NCBI RefSeq assembly: GCF_003439925.1
Contig: NZ_QQRR01000001.1
Span: forward strand, 744,001 to 808,000
DNA length: 64,000 bases
Reading direction: 5' to 3'
Source of the DNA: Haloprofundus halophilus
GTDB taxonomy: Archaea > Halobacteriota > Halobacteria > Halobacteriales > Haloferacaceae
Position 1 is the first letter of the stretch. Each line of letters starts with the position of its first letter. Shown here piece after piece: positions 1 through 9,121 of the stretch. The notes under the pieces are model-generated. The model had not been told where the DNA came from. It ran no database searches and saw only the letters and a program-made list of their open reading frames with translations. A program made the position numbers and the translations under genes.

Positions 1-936
1 TACCACATCCAGTCGCAGGTCGGCTACATGATCGCCGGCGTCGGCATCGGGACGACGGTGGCGACGGCGGGCGCGTTCGGCCACGTGTTCAACCACATCC
101 TCTACAAGAGCCTGCTGTTCATGACCGTCGGCGTCATCATCTACCGGACCGGCGAGGAGAGCCTGAAGTACGTCGGCGGCCTCTGGCGGAGGATGCCCGT
201 CACCTTCGTCGCGTTCGTCGTCGCAGCGCTCTCCATCGGCGGTTTCCCCGGCTTCAACGGCTTCGTCAGCAAGGGGATGGTGCTCGCGGAGGCGCACTAC
301 GAGCACCTCGACGTCATCTGGTATCTGCTCTTGGCCGGCGGCGTCGGGACGTTCCTCTCGTTCATCAAGTTGGGCTGGTACGCCTTCTACGAGGGGAGCT
401 ACGACGGCCCGGTCCGCGACGCGAACCGACTCCAGATGGTCGGGATGGTCTCGGTGGCGATTCTCTGCGTCGTCTACGGCCTGTTCCCGAACGCGCTGTT
501 CGCCATCCTCCCCGGCAACGAGGGCGGCTTCGACTACACGACGTACACCTGGGGACACATCCAGGAAGGGCTCATCCTGTTCGCCCTCGGCGTCGTCGCC
601 TTCGCCATCCTCAAGAAGCCGCTGGACCGACTCGGGCGCGTCCCCGACGTCGACGCGCTCTACAACCCGCTCGCCTTCTACGGCACGCGCGGGCTGGTTC
701 GCGGCGTCACCGAGACGTACGCGGCCGTCGACCGCGCGGCCGTCGCCACCGCCTCGGGCGTCACGTGGACGGTCGGCAACCCCGACGAGGCGCTCAGACG
801 CGTCACGGGGCGGACCGACACCGACGACGAAGGGAACGCCACGTGGCCGGTGTCGCTGCGGGCGGGTATGGGGACGAGCATCCTCCTCCTGACCGCCGTC
901 GTGACGGTCGGTATCGGACTGCTCGTCGCTATCTGA
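1..936 (+). CDS. mrpD: Na+/H+ antiporter (Mrp-type) subunit D, 5' truncated
   Basis: The reading frame is open from the first base, so the gene begins upstream; 311 residues are visible. The N-terminal visible part reads YHIQSQVGYM, the helix motif of the NuoN/MrpD proton-channel family, followed by FNHILYKSLLF with the conserved Lys and His of the channel. Several hydrophobic segments follow and the protein ends in a last membrane helix. In the family it works in the membrane within a multi-subunit cation/proton antiporter. The C-terminal 100 residues (linker from about residue 205) are haloarchaeal in style. It could instead belong to another NuoL/M/N-like complex; the missing upstream neighbours would settle this. 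Confidence 0.78.
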   Translation, partial: YHIQSQVGYMIAGVGIGTTVATAGAFGHVFNHILYKSLLFMTVGVIIYRTGEESLKYVGGLWRRMPVTFVAFVVAALSIGGFPGFNGFVSKGMVLAEAHYEHLDVIWYLLLAGGVGTFLSFIKLGWYAFYEGSYDGPVRDANRLQMVGMVSVAILCVVYGLFPNALFAILPGNEGGFDYTTYTWGHIQEGLILFALGVVAFAILKKPLDRLGRVPDVDALYNPLAFYGTRGLVRGVTETYAAVDRAAVATASGVTWTVGNPDEALRRVTGRTDTDDEGNATWPVSLRAGMGTSILLLTAVVTVGIGLLVAI

Positions 937-1023
937 GCGAGCGGCGCTGAAACGTCTCTTTTCGACGGCTCGAGCCGAATCCGACCCGTGCCACCGAACC
1001 ACGAACGACCGCCGAACCACCAG

Positions 1024-1030
1024 TATTTAT
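1024..1030 (+). promoter_or_regulatory. TATA box of the hpt gene
   Basis: The AT-only heptamer TATTTAT lies 24 nt before the ATG at 1054 in otherwise GC-rich DNA. The spacing fits a leaderless haloarchaeal transcript starting at or next to the start codon. Confidence 0.6.
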
Positions 1031-1053
1031 CCCGGTCCACAGAAACTGTCGGC

Positions 1054-1623
1054 ATGGACCAGTTGCGGCAGTCGCTGTGCGACGCGCCCATCATCGAGAA
1101 AGGCGAGTACGAGTACTTCGTCCACCCCATCAGCGACGGCGTGCCGATGCTCGAACCGAGTCTTCTCCGCGAGATCGTCATCAAGATCATCCGCAAGGCG
1201 GAACTGGAGAACGTCGACAAGATCGTGACGCCCGCGGCGATGGGCATCCACATCTCGACGGCCGTCTCGCTGATGACCGACATCCCGCTCGTCGTCATCC
1301 GCAAGCGCCAGTACGGCCTCGACGGCGAGGTGCCGCTGTTTCAGGAGACGGGCTACTCAGAGAGCGAGATGTACATCAACGACGTGGAGGAAGGCGACCG
1401 GGTGCTCGTCCTCGACGACGTGCTCTCGACCGGCGGCACGATGAAGGCGATTCTCGACGCGCTCACGAACGACGTCCGCGCGAACGTCGTGGACGTCGTC
1501 GCCGTCATCAAGAAGGCCGGCCCGAACGAACTCGACGACACCGGCTACGACGTGAAGACGCTCATCAACGTCACCGTCGAGGACGGCGAAGTCGTCATCG
1601 TCGACGAACACGGCGACGGATAG
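1054..1623 (+). CDS. hpt: Hypoxanthine/guanine phosphoribosyltransferase (HGPRTase-like)
   Basis: A 189-residue type I phosphoribosyltransferase of the archaeal Hpt/APRT-like group, predicted to salvage hypoxanthine or guanine to the nucleotide using PRPP. The PRPP-binding motif DDVLSTGGT is at residues 121-129, preceded by hydrophobic beta strands (VLVL), and the flexible-loop region [11 protein letters not shown] is near 84-94. I chose the ATG at 1054 because a TATA box lies 24 nt upstream and family members start MDxLxxSL. It is a single gene between the antiporter and a membrane protein. Base specificity cannot be read from sequence. Confidence 0.88.
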   Translation: MDQLRQSLCDAPIIEKGEYEYFVHPISDGVPMLEPSLLREIVIKIIRKAELENVDKIVTPAAMGIHISTAVSLMTDIPLVVIRKRQYGLDGEVPLFQETGYSESEMYINDVEEGDRVLVLDDVLSTGGTMKAILDALTNDVRANVVDVVAVIKKAGPNELDDTGYDVKTLINVTVEDGEVVIVDEHGDG

Positions 1624-1710
1624 GAACCGGCCGCCGAGACGCGGCGTCCGACCGCGGCGACGCGAGCGGTCGAAGACTGCTTTTTTATCCGGTCGGTTGC
1701 GAGTGGCGGT

Positions 1711-2175
1711 ATGGCGCACGCGAACCCGCGGAATCTCATCAGTACGGTCCTCCTCGTCACCGGGGCGCTCGTCTTCGGCGAGGCGCTCCATCAGTCGGTC
1801 GTCGCCGGCGAAGCGTCGCTGTCCTCACAGCCGATTCTGCTCGCGTTGGCGCTCGGGACGGTTCTCATCGCGCTCGGCTACTGGGTTCGCGTCCCACTGG
1901 ACGAGTTGACTCGGGAGACGTCGTCGTCGCGGTCGGAGTCCGCAGGAGACGACGCGCTCGGTGACGCGCCCGCCGATTCCGAGTACGACCCGCGACTCAG
2001 CCCGCTCGGAAACACGCCCTCGGACGCCCACGACCGGGGGGCCGCCGACGGACGTGGAGCCGACGACGCCGACGAACTCCGACGGGAGACGGAAACGCGG
2101 TCGGAGAACGACACGCCGTCGGAGAACGACACGGACTCCGCTCGTCGCACGAACACTGACCGAAACATCGAGTAG
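1711..2175 (+). CDS. Hypothetical protein with two N-terminal membrane helices and acidic tail
   Basis: 154 residues. Two hydrophobic segments (about residues 10-28 and 41-58) are followed by a roughly 90-residue polar tail rich in Asp, Glu, Arg and Ser that looks disordered. A T-rich TATA-like stretch lies near 1681-1688. I do not recognise a family. Its separate promoter and its distance from hpt suggest a monocistronic gene. Confidence 0.6.
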   Translation: MAHANPRNLISTVLLVTGALVFGEALHQSVVAGEASLSSQPILLALALGTVLIALGYWVRVPLDELTRETSSSRSESAGDDALGDAPADSEYDPRLSPLGNTPSDAHDRGAADGRGADDADELRRETETRSENDTPSENDTDSARRTNTDRNIE

Positions 2176-2282
2176 GCGAGAAAGCAACGCGGAGTCGCTT
2201 CGAGCGTCCGCGGAACGCTCGCCTCCGGCCGTCCGTGTGAACCCATAGCGCGGGATATATATGACATCACTACGATGAACGG

Positions 2283-2540
2283 ATGATTACCATGTCGCTC
2301 AAACATCGGGTCCCGCCGAGGCTCCAGCAGCCAGTCGGCTTCGCCTCCCTGGGTCTGACGCTCGTGGGCGCGGTTATCGGGTACGTCCTCACGATACTCG
2401 GAATCACCCTCTACTTCGGCCTCAACGGCCTCGGTGACGCCATCACCACCGTCGACTCGTTCATCGTCATCGCAACCGGCCTCGTCTGTCTCGCCGCCGG
2501 ATACGCCGGCTGGCGCGGCTTCATGACGTTCGCCTACTGA
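2283..2540 (+). CDS. Small membrane protein, unknown function
   Basis: 85 residues with two hydrophobic helices (about residues 23-48 and 58-75). The sequence GGGATATATATG at about 2252-2262 looks like a TATA element 25-30 nt before the ATG at 2283, which supports that start and a leaderless message; a second ATG in frame at 2292 is the alternative. The stop at 2540 is 1 nt before the next gene, so the two probably form one transcript. Confidence 0.65.
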   Translation: MITMSLKHRVPPRLQQPVGFASLGLTLVGAVIGYVLTILGITLYFGLNGLGDAITTVDSFIVIATGLVCLAAGYAGWRGFMTFAY

Positions 2541-2541
2541 G

Positions 2542-3072
2542 ATGCCGGTCGACATCCGCGATCATCCGGCCGCGCCGGATCTCGACGCGCTCGGTGACCT
2601 GACGCTCGAACCGGTGCCCGCCGAGGAGATCCGTCGCCGCCTCGACGACGGCGACGAACTGCTGGAGGACGAACTCCGCGAACGCGACGACGTCGACGCG
2701 TACGTCGAGTTGAACCGCCGGTCGCAGGGCGGCGAGTACGGCGACATCGGCACCGCGCTCTACCGCCTCGTCCAACTGTTCGGCACGCCGCAGTTGCCCG
2801 GTTACGAGGCGGGAGGCGACCTCCGCGAGCGAACCGACGAGACGTTCAACTACCTCTTTCGCGTCGGCACCGACGCCGAGGAGCTCCCCGACGAGTGGCT
2901 CGTCACCGTCCACGACTGGCACGTCGACCTGGGCGTCTCTCTCGCCGGCTGGGAGTCCGACGGCGTCGACCCCGCCGAGATGGAGACGGCGGTCGGACTC
3001 GTCTCGCTCGCGCTCGTGACGAACGTCGTCACCGAACCCGTTCAGTGCGAGTACGAAGACATCTGGTACTGA
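2542..3072 (+). CDS. Hypothetical acidic cytosolic protein
   Basis: 176 residues, strongly acidic, no membrane segment and no motif I recognise. A pattern of short helices with Trp/Tyr-rich C-terminus (ends DIWY) is visible. It starts 1 nt after the preceding membrane protein stops and ends 10 nt before the next small membrane protein, so the three genes 2283-3304 are a likely operon. No function can be assigned. Confidence 0.7.
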   Translation: MPVDIRDHPAAPDLDALGDLTLEPVPAEEIRRRLDDGDELLEDELRERDDVDAYVELNRRSQGGEYGDIGTALYRLVQLFGTPQLPGYEAGGDLRERTDETFNYLFRVGTDAEELPDEWLVTVHDWHVDLGVSLAGWESDGVDPAEMETAVGLVSLALVTNVVTEPVQCEYEDIWY

Positions 3073-3082
3073 GGCCGAACGA

Positions 3083-3304
3083 ATGCGCGTGAGCCTTGAG
3101 AAACTGGAGGAGCGCGCGTACCGGTGGTACAGAAACGGCGTCAACCGAATCCTCCTCATCTTCGGCGTCGCCATCGCGCTCGCGGTCGTCAGTCTCGCGA
3201 GTTTCTTTCTCACCGACGACGGCGTCTCCCGCTTCGAGATCTCGCTCGCGCTCGTCTCGACGGGACTGATAATCTACGGCAGCATCGAGAGCGGCCTCGC
3301 GTGA
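3083..3304 (+). CDS. Small two-helix membrane protein
   Basis: 73 residues: a basic amphipathic N-terminus (residues 1-22, LEKLEERAYRWYRNG) and two hydrophobic segments (about 23-43 and 50-69). Last gene of the likely three-gene unit that begins at 2283. Convergent with the minus-strand gene ending at 3368. Function unknown. Confidence 0.65.
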   Translation: MRVSLEKLEERAYRWYRNGVNRILLIFGVAIALAVVSLASFFLTDDGVSRFEISLALVSTGLIIYGSIESGLA

Positions 3305-3367
3305 GCGCAGCGTCCGTTATTCGCACCGCTCACCTGTCGAACTCGTTCGGCCCGACCCGTCCGCCGC

Positions 3368-3622
3368 TTACCGCTTGAAATGCATCGCCGCGAACGCGAC
3401 GGTGATGGCGAAGACGAGCAGACCGCCGAAGACGGGGACGATAGCGCCCTCGCCGTAGTAGCCCGCGTAGAACCCGCCGTACGCGAGCGCGACGAACGTC
3501 GGAACCGACAGCAGAAAGAACAACGAGGAGAGGTAGCTCGCCAGCGTGGGGTCCTCGTTGTGGCCGGCGTACGTCCCGCGCTCGCGCGTCGAGCGCTCGC
3601 GCGTCGGAATGTCCTTCGACAT
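3368..3622 (-). CDS. Small membrane protein of the peptide ABC transporter locus
   Basis: 84 residues. The start is set at 3622 (protein begins MSKDIPTRERST); the frame stays open further upstream but that part is Arg/Pro-rich shadow sequence. Two hydrophobic helices at about residues 32-53 and 60-80. It is the last gene of the minus-strand unit that begins with the ABC transporter. A C-rich repeat separates it from the gene upstream, and it may have its own promoter near 3645-3655. Confidence 0.6.
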   Translation of the reverse strand: MSKDIPTRERSTRERGTYAGHNEDPTLASYLSSLFFLLSVPTFVALAYGGFYAGYYGEGAIVPVFGGLLVFAITVAFAAMHFKR

Positions 3623-3660
3623 GGCCGTCCGTTCCGGCCGTGTACTGATAGGTTCGTCGC

Positions 3661-3720
3661 TCCGCCCGACCGCCGGACCGCCCGACCGCCCAGCCGCCCG
3701 ACCGCCGGGCCGTCCGACCG
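3661..3720. repeat. 16-bp C-rich tandem repeat, 4 degenerate copies
   Basis: The octamer CCCGACCG (last copy TCCGACCG) recurs exactly every 16 bp at 3665, 3681, 3697 and 3713. It fills the space between two minus-strand genes and touches the stop codon of the 162-residue gene. Confidence 0.6.
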
Positions 3721-4209
3721 CTACGGCCGGAACGTACCGTCGACGACGACGGCGCTCAGATAGCCAACGAACAGCTGTGGAACCAGACTGGCGAACACGA
3801 GTCGGGCGACCTCCTCGCGGAGAATCGACTGAATCAGCAGGTCGCGCGCGACGGGGTCGTACGACAGCAGCCACAGGGGTGCGAGCGCCGCGACGACGTA
3901 CAGCGCCGTCGAGAAGACGAACGCGACGAGAAACGCCCTGACGCTCTCGCCGAGATCCCGACTGAGGACGTGGACGTACGCACCGCCGAGCAGGCCGGCG
4001 ACAAACGGAACCCACGCCGGAACCGCCGCGACCATCTGCGCGCGGTTGAACCCGTACGCCGCCAGCGCGACGAGGAGACCGGCAGCGACGCCGACACCGA
4101 CGAACCGCAGTTGTTCGGCGGAGGCGGAGAGGCCCGCGCCGAGTCGAGCGGGGGCGTCACCGCCTCGCGCGTTCGACTCCGAAAGGGCGCCGGAGTTGCC
4201 GTTACCCAT
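3721..4209 (-). CDS. Polytopic membrane protein, unknown, in peptide transporter operon
   Basis: 162 residues. After a polar N-terminus of about 30 residues come roughly four hydrophobic segments (about 35-53, 63-78, 92-115 and a weaker one near 140-155). Its start overlaps the end of the preceding gene by 8 nt, showing translational coupling. I do not recognise the family. Context suggests an accessory role to the peptide ABC transporter or simple co-transcription. Confidence 0.68.
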   Translation of the reverse strand: MGNGNSGALSESNARGGDAPARLGAGLSASAEQLRFVGVGVAAGLLVALAAYGFNRAQMVAAVPAWVPFVAGLLGGAYVHVLSRDLGESVRAFLVAFVFSTALYVVAALAPLWLLSYDPVARDLLIQSILREEVARLVFASLVPQLFVGYLSAVVVDGTFRP

Positions 4210-4687
4210 CGTTCGTCACCCCGAGGGTGACGCGTACGTTCTCGATGTAGCCGACGAGTTCGCCGCCCACGCGGATGCGGTCCTCCTCGATGGCCGTTCG
4301 CGCCGCCTCGGCCTTACCGTCGACGAGTTCGACGGCGACGGTGAACGTCGTCGCCTCTCGCGGCGCGAGAACGGTGTCTGAGAGCGACTGCGTGCCGTAC
4401 TGGGTGAGCTCTTCGCCGTCGCTGCGCCCGACGACCTGCGCGCTCGACAGCGTCAGCGACTTGCTGGTCGGGTTCTCCGCGCGAACAGTAACTTCGAGCA
4501 GTTCGCCGTCGTCGTCGACGCCGATTCCCGTCACCGAGGCCTCGATGGTGTCGCTTCGTGCGACGGCAAGCTGCGTCTGAAACGTCGCACCGAACAGTAC
4601 CGCGGTCAGCGCGAGTACCACCACGAACGAGACGACCGCCGGCGAACGCAGGCGTGGGCGGAGGCGTGAACGGAGGGCAGGCGCCAC
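4202..4687 (-). CDS. Membrane-anchored exported protein, LEA14-like beta domain (tentative)
   Basis: 161 residues with an Arg-rich N-terminus and a single membrane anchor at about residues 17-37, then a beta-rich extracytoplasmic domain with the pattern (EVTVRAENPTSKSLTLSSAQV) seen in LEA14/WHy-type folds. It starts 3 nt after the ATPase gene ends and overlaps the next gene by 8 nt, so it is part of the ABC transporter transcript. The fold assignment is inferred from the pattern only. Confidence 0.62.
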   Translation of the reverse strand: MAPALRSRLRPRLRSPAVVSFVVVLALTAVLFGATFQTQLAVARSDTIEASVTGIGVDDDGELLEVTVRAENPTSKSLTLSSAQVVGRSDGEELTQYGTQSLSDTVLAPREATTFTVAVELVDGKAEAARTAIEEDRIRVGGELVGYIENVRVTLGVTNDG

Positions 4688-4690
4688 GGA

Positions 4691-6049
4691 TTACTCCGCG
4701 TGCGGGGTCGCGGGGGTCCGTTCGGCGTCGTCGCCCTCGTAGAGGTGACAGGCGACCCGCCGTCGGTCGAGCGGCCGGGGTCTCGGCACCTCGTTCGCAC
4801 AGACCGTCGTGAGCGCGTCCAACTCCGCGACGGCACCGTCTCTGTCGCCGTCGAGGTAGCTACGCGTCGCCGACCGCAGCGACGACTCGGTCTCCGGCGG
4901 GAGGTCGAGTTCGTCGACGTCGACGCCGACACCCGCCCCGCGTAGCTCGGAGCTGTGACGGTACTCCTCCGGCACGTCGAGCGCGAGTCCCGCGCTGAGC
5001 ATCCGTTCGGCGGCGTCGTCGCCGTCGAACTCCTTGCGCTCGAACGCCGCCTCCCGGAGGCGTATCTTGTACTGGTACGCGCGGCGGAAGGCGTCCTGAC
5101 TCCCCTGCCAGTCGTCCGGCGGGATGATGTGAGCGCACCGCGGATGGTACCGGCACCCGGCCGGCGGGTCGCGCGGGCTCGGCACCTCGCCCGTCGCGTT
5201 GGCGCGTCGGCGCTCCTCGGCGATCTCCACGTCGGGGACGGCGTCGAACAGCGCCTCCGTGTACGGGTGTTTCGGGTCCTCGATGAGGTCGTCGGTCGGC
5301 CCCTGTTCGATGACGTTGCCGAGGTACATGATTGCCGTCCGGTCGCACATGTAGCGGATGAGCGAGAGGTCGTGGCTGATGAAGACGTACGTCAGATCGT
5401 ACTTGTCCTGCAGCTCCTTCATCAGGTTCAACACGCCGGCGCGGATGGAGACGTCGAGCATCGACACCGGCTCGTCGGCGACGACGAAGTCGGGGTCGAC
5501 GACGAGCGCGCGAGCGATGGCGACGCGCTGGCGCTCGCCGCCCGAAAGTTCGTCCGGGAAGGCGTCGAGGTACACTTCGGCGGGGCCGAGACCCACGTCG
5601 TTGAGCACCGTCTTGACGCGTTCGCGTCGCTCGTCGTAGGAGTCGGTCATCCCGTTTATCTGCAGCGGCTCCGCGATGGCGTCGAACACCGTCATCCGGG
5701 GGTTGAGACTCTCGAAGGGGTCCTGGAAGATCATCTGGACGCGCTGGCGGAACTCGCGCTCCTCCTCGCGGCTCAGATTCGAGATGTCCTTGCCGTCGAA
5801 GCGAATCTCGCCGTCGGTCGGTTCGTACAGTTTGACGAGCAGTTTCCCGAGCGTCGTCTTCCCGCACCCCGATTCGCCGGCGATGCCGACGATGTCGCCC
5901 CTCTCGATGGAGAGGTCGACGCCCTCGACGGCGCGAACCGGTTGCGCTTCGCGCCCGAGGACGGTGTCCACGATGCCCCGGGTCATGTCGAACCACTTGT
6001 GGACGTTCTCGATTTCGACTAGTGACTCTGCGTTGCGGTTTCCTTCCAT
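4691..6049 (-). CDS. Dipeptide/oligopeptide ABC transporter ATPase, DppF/OppF type
   Basis: 452 residues. Walker A GESGCGKTT is at 58-66, the signature LSGGERQ at 168-174 and Walker B VVADEP at 189-194. The oligopeptide-transporter C-terminal domain follows, with Cys-containing CRYHPRCAH near residues 296-305. The last 120 residues are longer than usual for the family and strongly charged. The start overlaps the preceding ATPase gene by 31 nt, so the two are translated together. With its partner it would power uptake of peptides or another solute of the SBP_bac_5 class; the substrate cannot be inferred. Confidence 0.88.
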   Translation of the reverse strand: MEGNRNAESLVEIENVHKWFDMTRGIVDTVLGREAQPVRAVEGVDLSIERGDIVGIAGESGCGKTTLGKLLVKLYEPTDGEIRFDGKDISNLSREEEREFRQRVQMIFQDPFESLNPRMTVFDAIAEPLQINGMTDSYDERRERVKTVLNDVGLGPAEVYLDAFPDELSGGERQRVAIARALVVDPDFVVADEPVSMLDVSIRAGVLNLMKELQDKYDLTYVFISHDLSLIRYMCDRTAIMYLGNVIEQGPTDDLIEDPKHPYTEALFDAVPDVEIAEERRRANATGEVPSPRDPPAGCRYHPRCAHIIPPDDWQGSQDAFRRAYQYKIRLREAAFERKEFDGDDAAERMLSAGLALDVPEEYRHSSELRGAGVGVDVDELDLPPETESSLRSATRSYLDGDRDGAVAELDALTTVCANEVPRPRPLDRRRVACHLYEGDDAERTPATPHAE

Positions 6050-7173
6050 GTTTCCTCCTTCATCGCCTTCGTTCGTATCTCGTCCAGTTCGTCACTGCGG
6101 TAACACGCCGAGCCGTGACGCCGGTCGTCCATCGCCTCCTGCAGTCGCCCGCTCTCCTCGACGGCGGCGATATCGTACATCGGCGGGTGGCTCCGCTCGC
6201 AGTCCTCGACGGCGAACGGACAGCGTTTACGGAACCGGCAGCCGGGTTCGGGGTCGCGCAGGTGCGGCGGCGACCCCGGAATGGAGACGAGCTGCTGCTG
6301 TTTCTGCGTGATGGTCGGGAACGAGTTCTTCAGTCCGAGCGTGTAGGGGTTCGCCGTCTCTCGGAAGATGTCGTCGCGCGTGCCGCGCTCCATGATTTTG
6401 CCGCCGTACATGACGGCCATCCGGTCGCAGATCTCGGCCATGACGCTGATGTCGTGGCTGATGACGAGGATGGAGACGCCGAACTCCTCCTGAATCTTCT
6501 CCAGTTCCTCCAGGATGCGGTCCTGGATGATGACGTCGAGCGCCGTCGTCGGTTCGTCGGCGATGAGAAGCGACGGGTTGCACGCCATCGCCATGGCGAT
6601 GACGGCGCGCTGCTTCATCCCGCCGGAGAACTCGTGTGCGTAGTCGTCGGCGCGTTCGGGGTCGATGCCGACGCGCTCGAGCAGGTCGCGGGCGCGGTCG
6701 TCGGCTTCGGCCTTCGTCGTCCGCGGTTCGTGTCGGAGGATGGCCTCGACGATCTGGTCGCCCACCTTGTAGACGGGGTTGAGCGCGTTCATCGCGCTCT
6801 GGGGGATGAGCGCCACCTCGCGCCAACGGATGTCCCGAATCTGGGAGTCCGTCAGCTGCGCGAGGTCGGTCATCCCGTCGGCGCGGACCGGGTAGCGGTC
6901 GTCGTCGATTATCTCCGGTCGCGGGTTGCCGTCGCCGTCTTCCCACTGCGGGAGCGTTCCGTCGAACCACATCTCGCCGCTTTCGATGTAGCCGTTCGAG
7001 TCCAGGAGGTGGAGGATGCTCTTCGCGAGCGTCGTCTTGCCACAGCCGGACTCGCCGACGAGGCCGTACGTCTCGCCCGAGTCGACGGTGAAGCTCGCGC
7101 CGTCGACGGCGTGGACGTCCGCGTCTTCGACTGCGTATCGTATCGAGAGGTCGTTTACTTCCAGTAGCGTCAT
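6019..7173 (-). CDS. Dipeptide/oligopeptide ABC transporter ATPase, DppD/OppD type
   Basis: 384 residues. Walker A GESGCGKTT at about 40-48, ABC signature FSGGMKQR and Walker B LLIADEPTTALD follow in order, and the C-terminal oligo_HPY-like domain has CRFRKRCPFAVEDC. Starts 4 nt after the permease gene upstream ends and overlaps the second ATPase by 31 nt. It is the first of the two ATPases of the heterodimeric motor. Confidence 0.88.
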   Translation of the reverse strand: MTLLEVNDLSIRYAVEDADVHAVDGASFTVDSGETYGLVGESGCGKTTLAKSILHLLDSNGYIESGEMWFDGTLPQWEDGDGNPRPEIIDDDRYPVRADGMTDLAQLTDSQIRDIRWREVALIPQSAMNALNPVYKVGDQIVEAILRHEPRTTKAEADDRARDLLERVGIDPERADDYAHEFSGGMKQRAVIAMAMACNPSLLIADEPTTALDVIIQDRILEELEKIQEEFGVSILVISHDISVMAEICDRMAVMYGGKIMERGTRDDIFRETANPYTLGLKNSFPTITQKQQQLVSIPGSPPHLRDPEPGCRFRKRCPFAVEDCERSHPPMYDIAAVEESGRLQEAMDDRRHGSACYRSDELDEIRTKAMKEETWKETATQSH

Positions 7174-7177
7174 ATGA

Positions 7178-8131
7178 TTATCTCTGAGGGTTGGTCACGT
7201 CCTCCATCGAGAACCCGATGAAGTAGAACGCCGCCGCGATGAGCATGATCGCCAGTCCGGGCGGGAGCAGCCACCACCACGCGGTGAAGATGTAGCCTTC
7301 CGACTGGATGCTCTCCAGCATGATGCCCCACGACAGCGTCGCGAAGTCGGCCAGGCCGAGGTACGCCAGCGCCGCCTGCGTCAGGATGGCGGCGGCGGCG
7401 TCCTGTGCGAGGTAGACGAACGACAGCGGCAGCACGTGCGGCATGATGTGTCGGAAGACGATGCGGAGGTCGCTCGCGCCGGCGACTCTCGCCGACTCGA
7501 CGTACGCCCGGGTCCGAAGCGAGAGCGTCTCGCCGCGGATGACGATGCAGTTGTTGAGCCACGAGGTGACGGCGATACCGATGATGATGTTGGTCGTCGT
7601 CTGCCCGCGAATCGCCACGAGGACGATGAGCAGCGGCAGGAACGGCAGGCCGTACATCACGTCGACGAAGCGCTGGATGGTCTCGTCTATCCAGGTGTCG
7701 CCGTAGAAGCCGCTGATGAGCCCGAGCGGCACGCCGACGAGACTCGACAGGAGGCCCGCGGCGAGGCCGATGTACATCGCCGTCGACGCCGAGTACACCA
7801 TCATCGTCGCGATGCCGCGGCCGTAGGAGTCGGTTCCCAGCGGCGCGAAGAAGGGGTCACCGAACGCGGGCGGGTGCGGCAGCGTCCGCACCTGCTCGCC
7901 GGTCAGCCGGGCGTTCTCGTAACCGATGTAGGCGATCCACTCGGGCGTGTGCGGCGCGAACCAGCTCGGAACGACGGCCCACAGCGAGAATATCGTCAGG
8001 ATGACGAGGCCAACGACGCCCATCCGGTGTTCGGTGAAGCGGTCCCACCCGCGGCGGGCGCGTTCGATACGCGGTTCCCACGCTCGCTTGTACGATTCGA
8101 GTCCGGTCGTTGATTCTCCTTCGGTAGCCAT
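7178..8131 (-). CDS. Peptide ABC transporter permease, DppC type
   Basis: 317 residues. One helix near residues 37-55, a large extracytoplasmic loop, then the block of five helices with the EAA-type coupling sequence (ESARVAGASDLRIVFRHIMPHVLP) that docks onto the ATPase. The start codon immediately follows the stop of the preceding permease gene (no gap). Pairs with the DppB-type subunit as the membrane channel. Confidence 0.87.
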   Translation of the reverse strand: MATEGESTTGLESYKRAWEPRIERARRGWDRFTEHRMGVVGLVILTIFSLWAVVPSWFAPHTPEWIAYIGYENARLTGEQVRTLPHPPAFGDPFFAPLGTDSYGRGIATMMVYSASTAMYIGLAAGLLSSLVGVPLGLISGFYGDTWIDETIQRFVDVMYGLPFLPLLIVLVAIRGQTTTNIIIGIAVTSWLNNCIVIRGETLSLRTRAYVESARVAGASDLRIVFRHIMPHVLPLSFVYLAQDAAAAILTQAALAYLGLADFATLSWGIMLESIQSEGYIFTAWWWLLPPGLAIMLIAAAFYFIGFSMEDVTNPQR

Positions 8132-9121
8132 CTAGTTCTCCTCCCCGAACTTGATGCGCGGGTCGAGGTACGTGTACGCGATGTCGGTGACGAGTCGCAT
8201 CACGACGACGAGCACGGCGAGCATGAAGAACGCCGCCTGCGTCACCGGGTAGTCGTTGTTCAGCACCGCCTCGACGAGGATCTGTCCCATCCCCGGCCAG
8301 GTGAAGACGGCCTCGGTGATGACCGCGCCGTCGATGAGGAACGCCAGTCCGACGATTGCGCCGGTCGCGACCGGGATGAGCGCGTTCCGCGCCGCGTGTT
8401 TGATCATCACTGTGCGTTCGTCGAGTCCCTTCGCACGCGCCAGGAAGACGTAGCCCTCGTCGACGACGTTGTTCATCGACGGGCGCATGATGAGCATCGC
8501 GCCGACCCAGCCGATACACGAGAGGCTGACGAGCGGCAGCGTGATGTGGACGAGCACGTCGGCCATCACGGTGAACGCGTTCCACTCGAACTCGGGGAAC
8601 TGCGTCATCATGTAGGCGCTCGGGAGCCAGCCCATCTCGTAGTCGAAGAACCAGATGAACAGCCACGCGAGCCAGAACGCGGGCATCGAGTACACCATCA
8701 GCGACGTCCCGAAGATGGTCTTGTCCTTCTGGGTGCCGCGCCACCAGCCGAGATACATCCCGACCAGCGGCCCGACGATGTAGGCGACGATGTACGCCGC
8801 GCCGAAGAGGATGAGCGTCCGCGGCATCCGGCGGAGGATGAGGTCCCAGACGGGGACGTTCCACGTCGGCGACCGGCCGAAGTTACCGGTCTGGTAGTTT
8901 ATCATGAAGTTGAGGTACTGTTTCCACAGCGGTTCGTTGAGCCCCCAGACCTCTCGGATGCGCTCGACCTGCGCTCTGGTCATCTCCGGGGAGATCATGC
9001 TGTCGATGAACGTCCCGGGTGCGCTCCGGATGAGCACGAACAGCAGGGTCATGATGAGCAGGAGGGTCAGATAGGAGACCACGAGCCGCTTTGCGAGATA
9101 CTTTCCACTGATTCTGGTCAT
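8132..9121 (-). CDS. Peptide ABC transporter permease, DppB type
   Basis: 329 residues. N-terminal helix (about 12-30), the family's long loop with conserved IRxxPG-like segment (IRSAPGTFID), and five further helices with the coupling sequence ARAKGLDERTVMIKHAARNALIP. First permease gene after the binding-protein gene, from which it is separated by 185 nt. Confidence 0.87.
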   Translation of the reverse strand: MTRISGKYLAKRLVVSYLTLLLIMTLLFVLIRSAPGTFIDSMISPEMTRAQVERIREVWGLNEPLWKQYLNFMINYQTGNFGRSPTWNVPVWDLILRRMPRTLILFGAAYIVAYIVGPLVGMYLGWWRGTQKDKTIFGTSLMVYSMPAFWLAWLFIWFFDYEMGWLPSAYMMTQFPEFEWNAFTVMADVLVHITLPLVSLSCIGWVGAMLIMRPSMNNVVDEGYVFLARAKGLDERTVMIKHAARNALIPVATGAIVGLAFLIDGAVITEAVFTWPGMGQILVEAVLNNDYPVTQAAFFMLAVLVVVMRLVTDIAYTYLDPRIKFGEEN

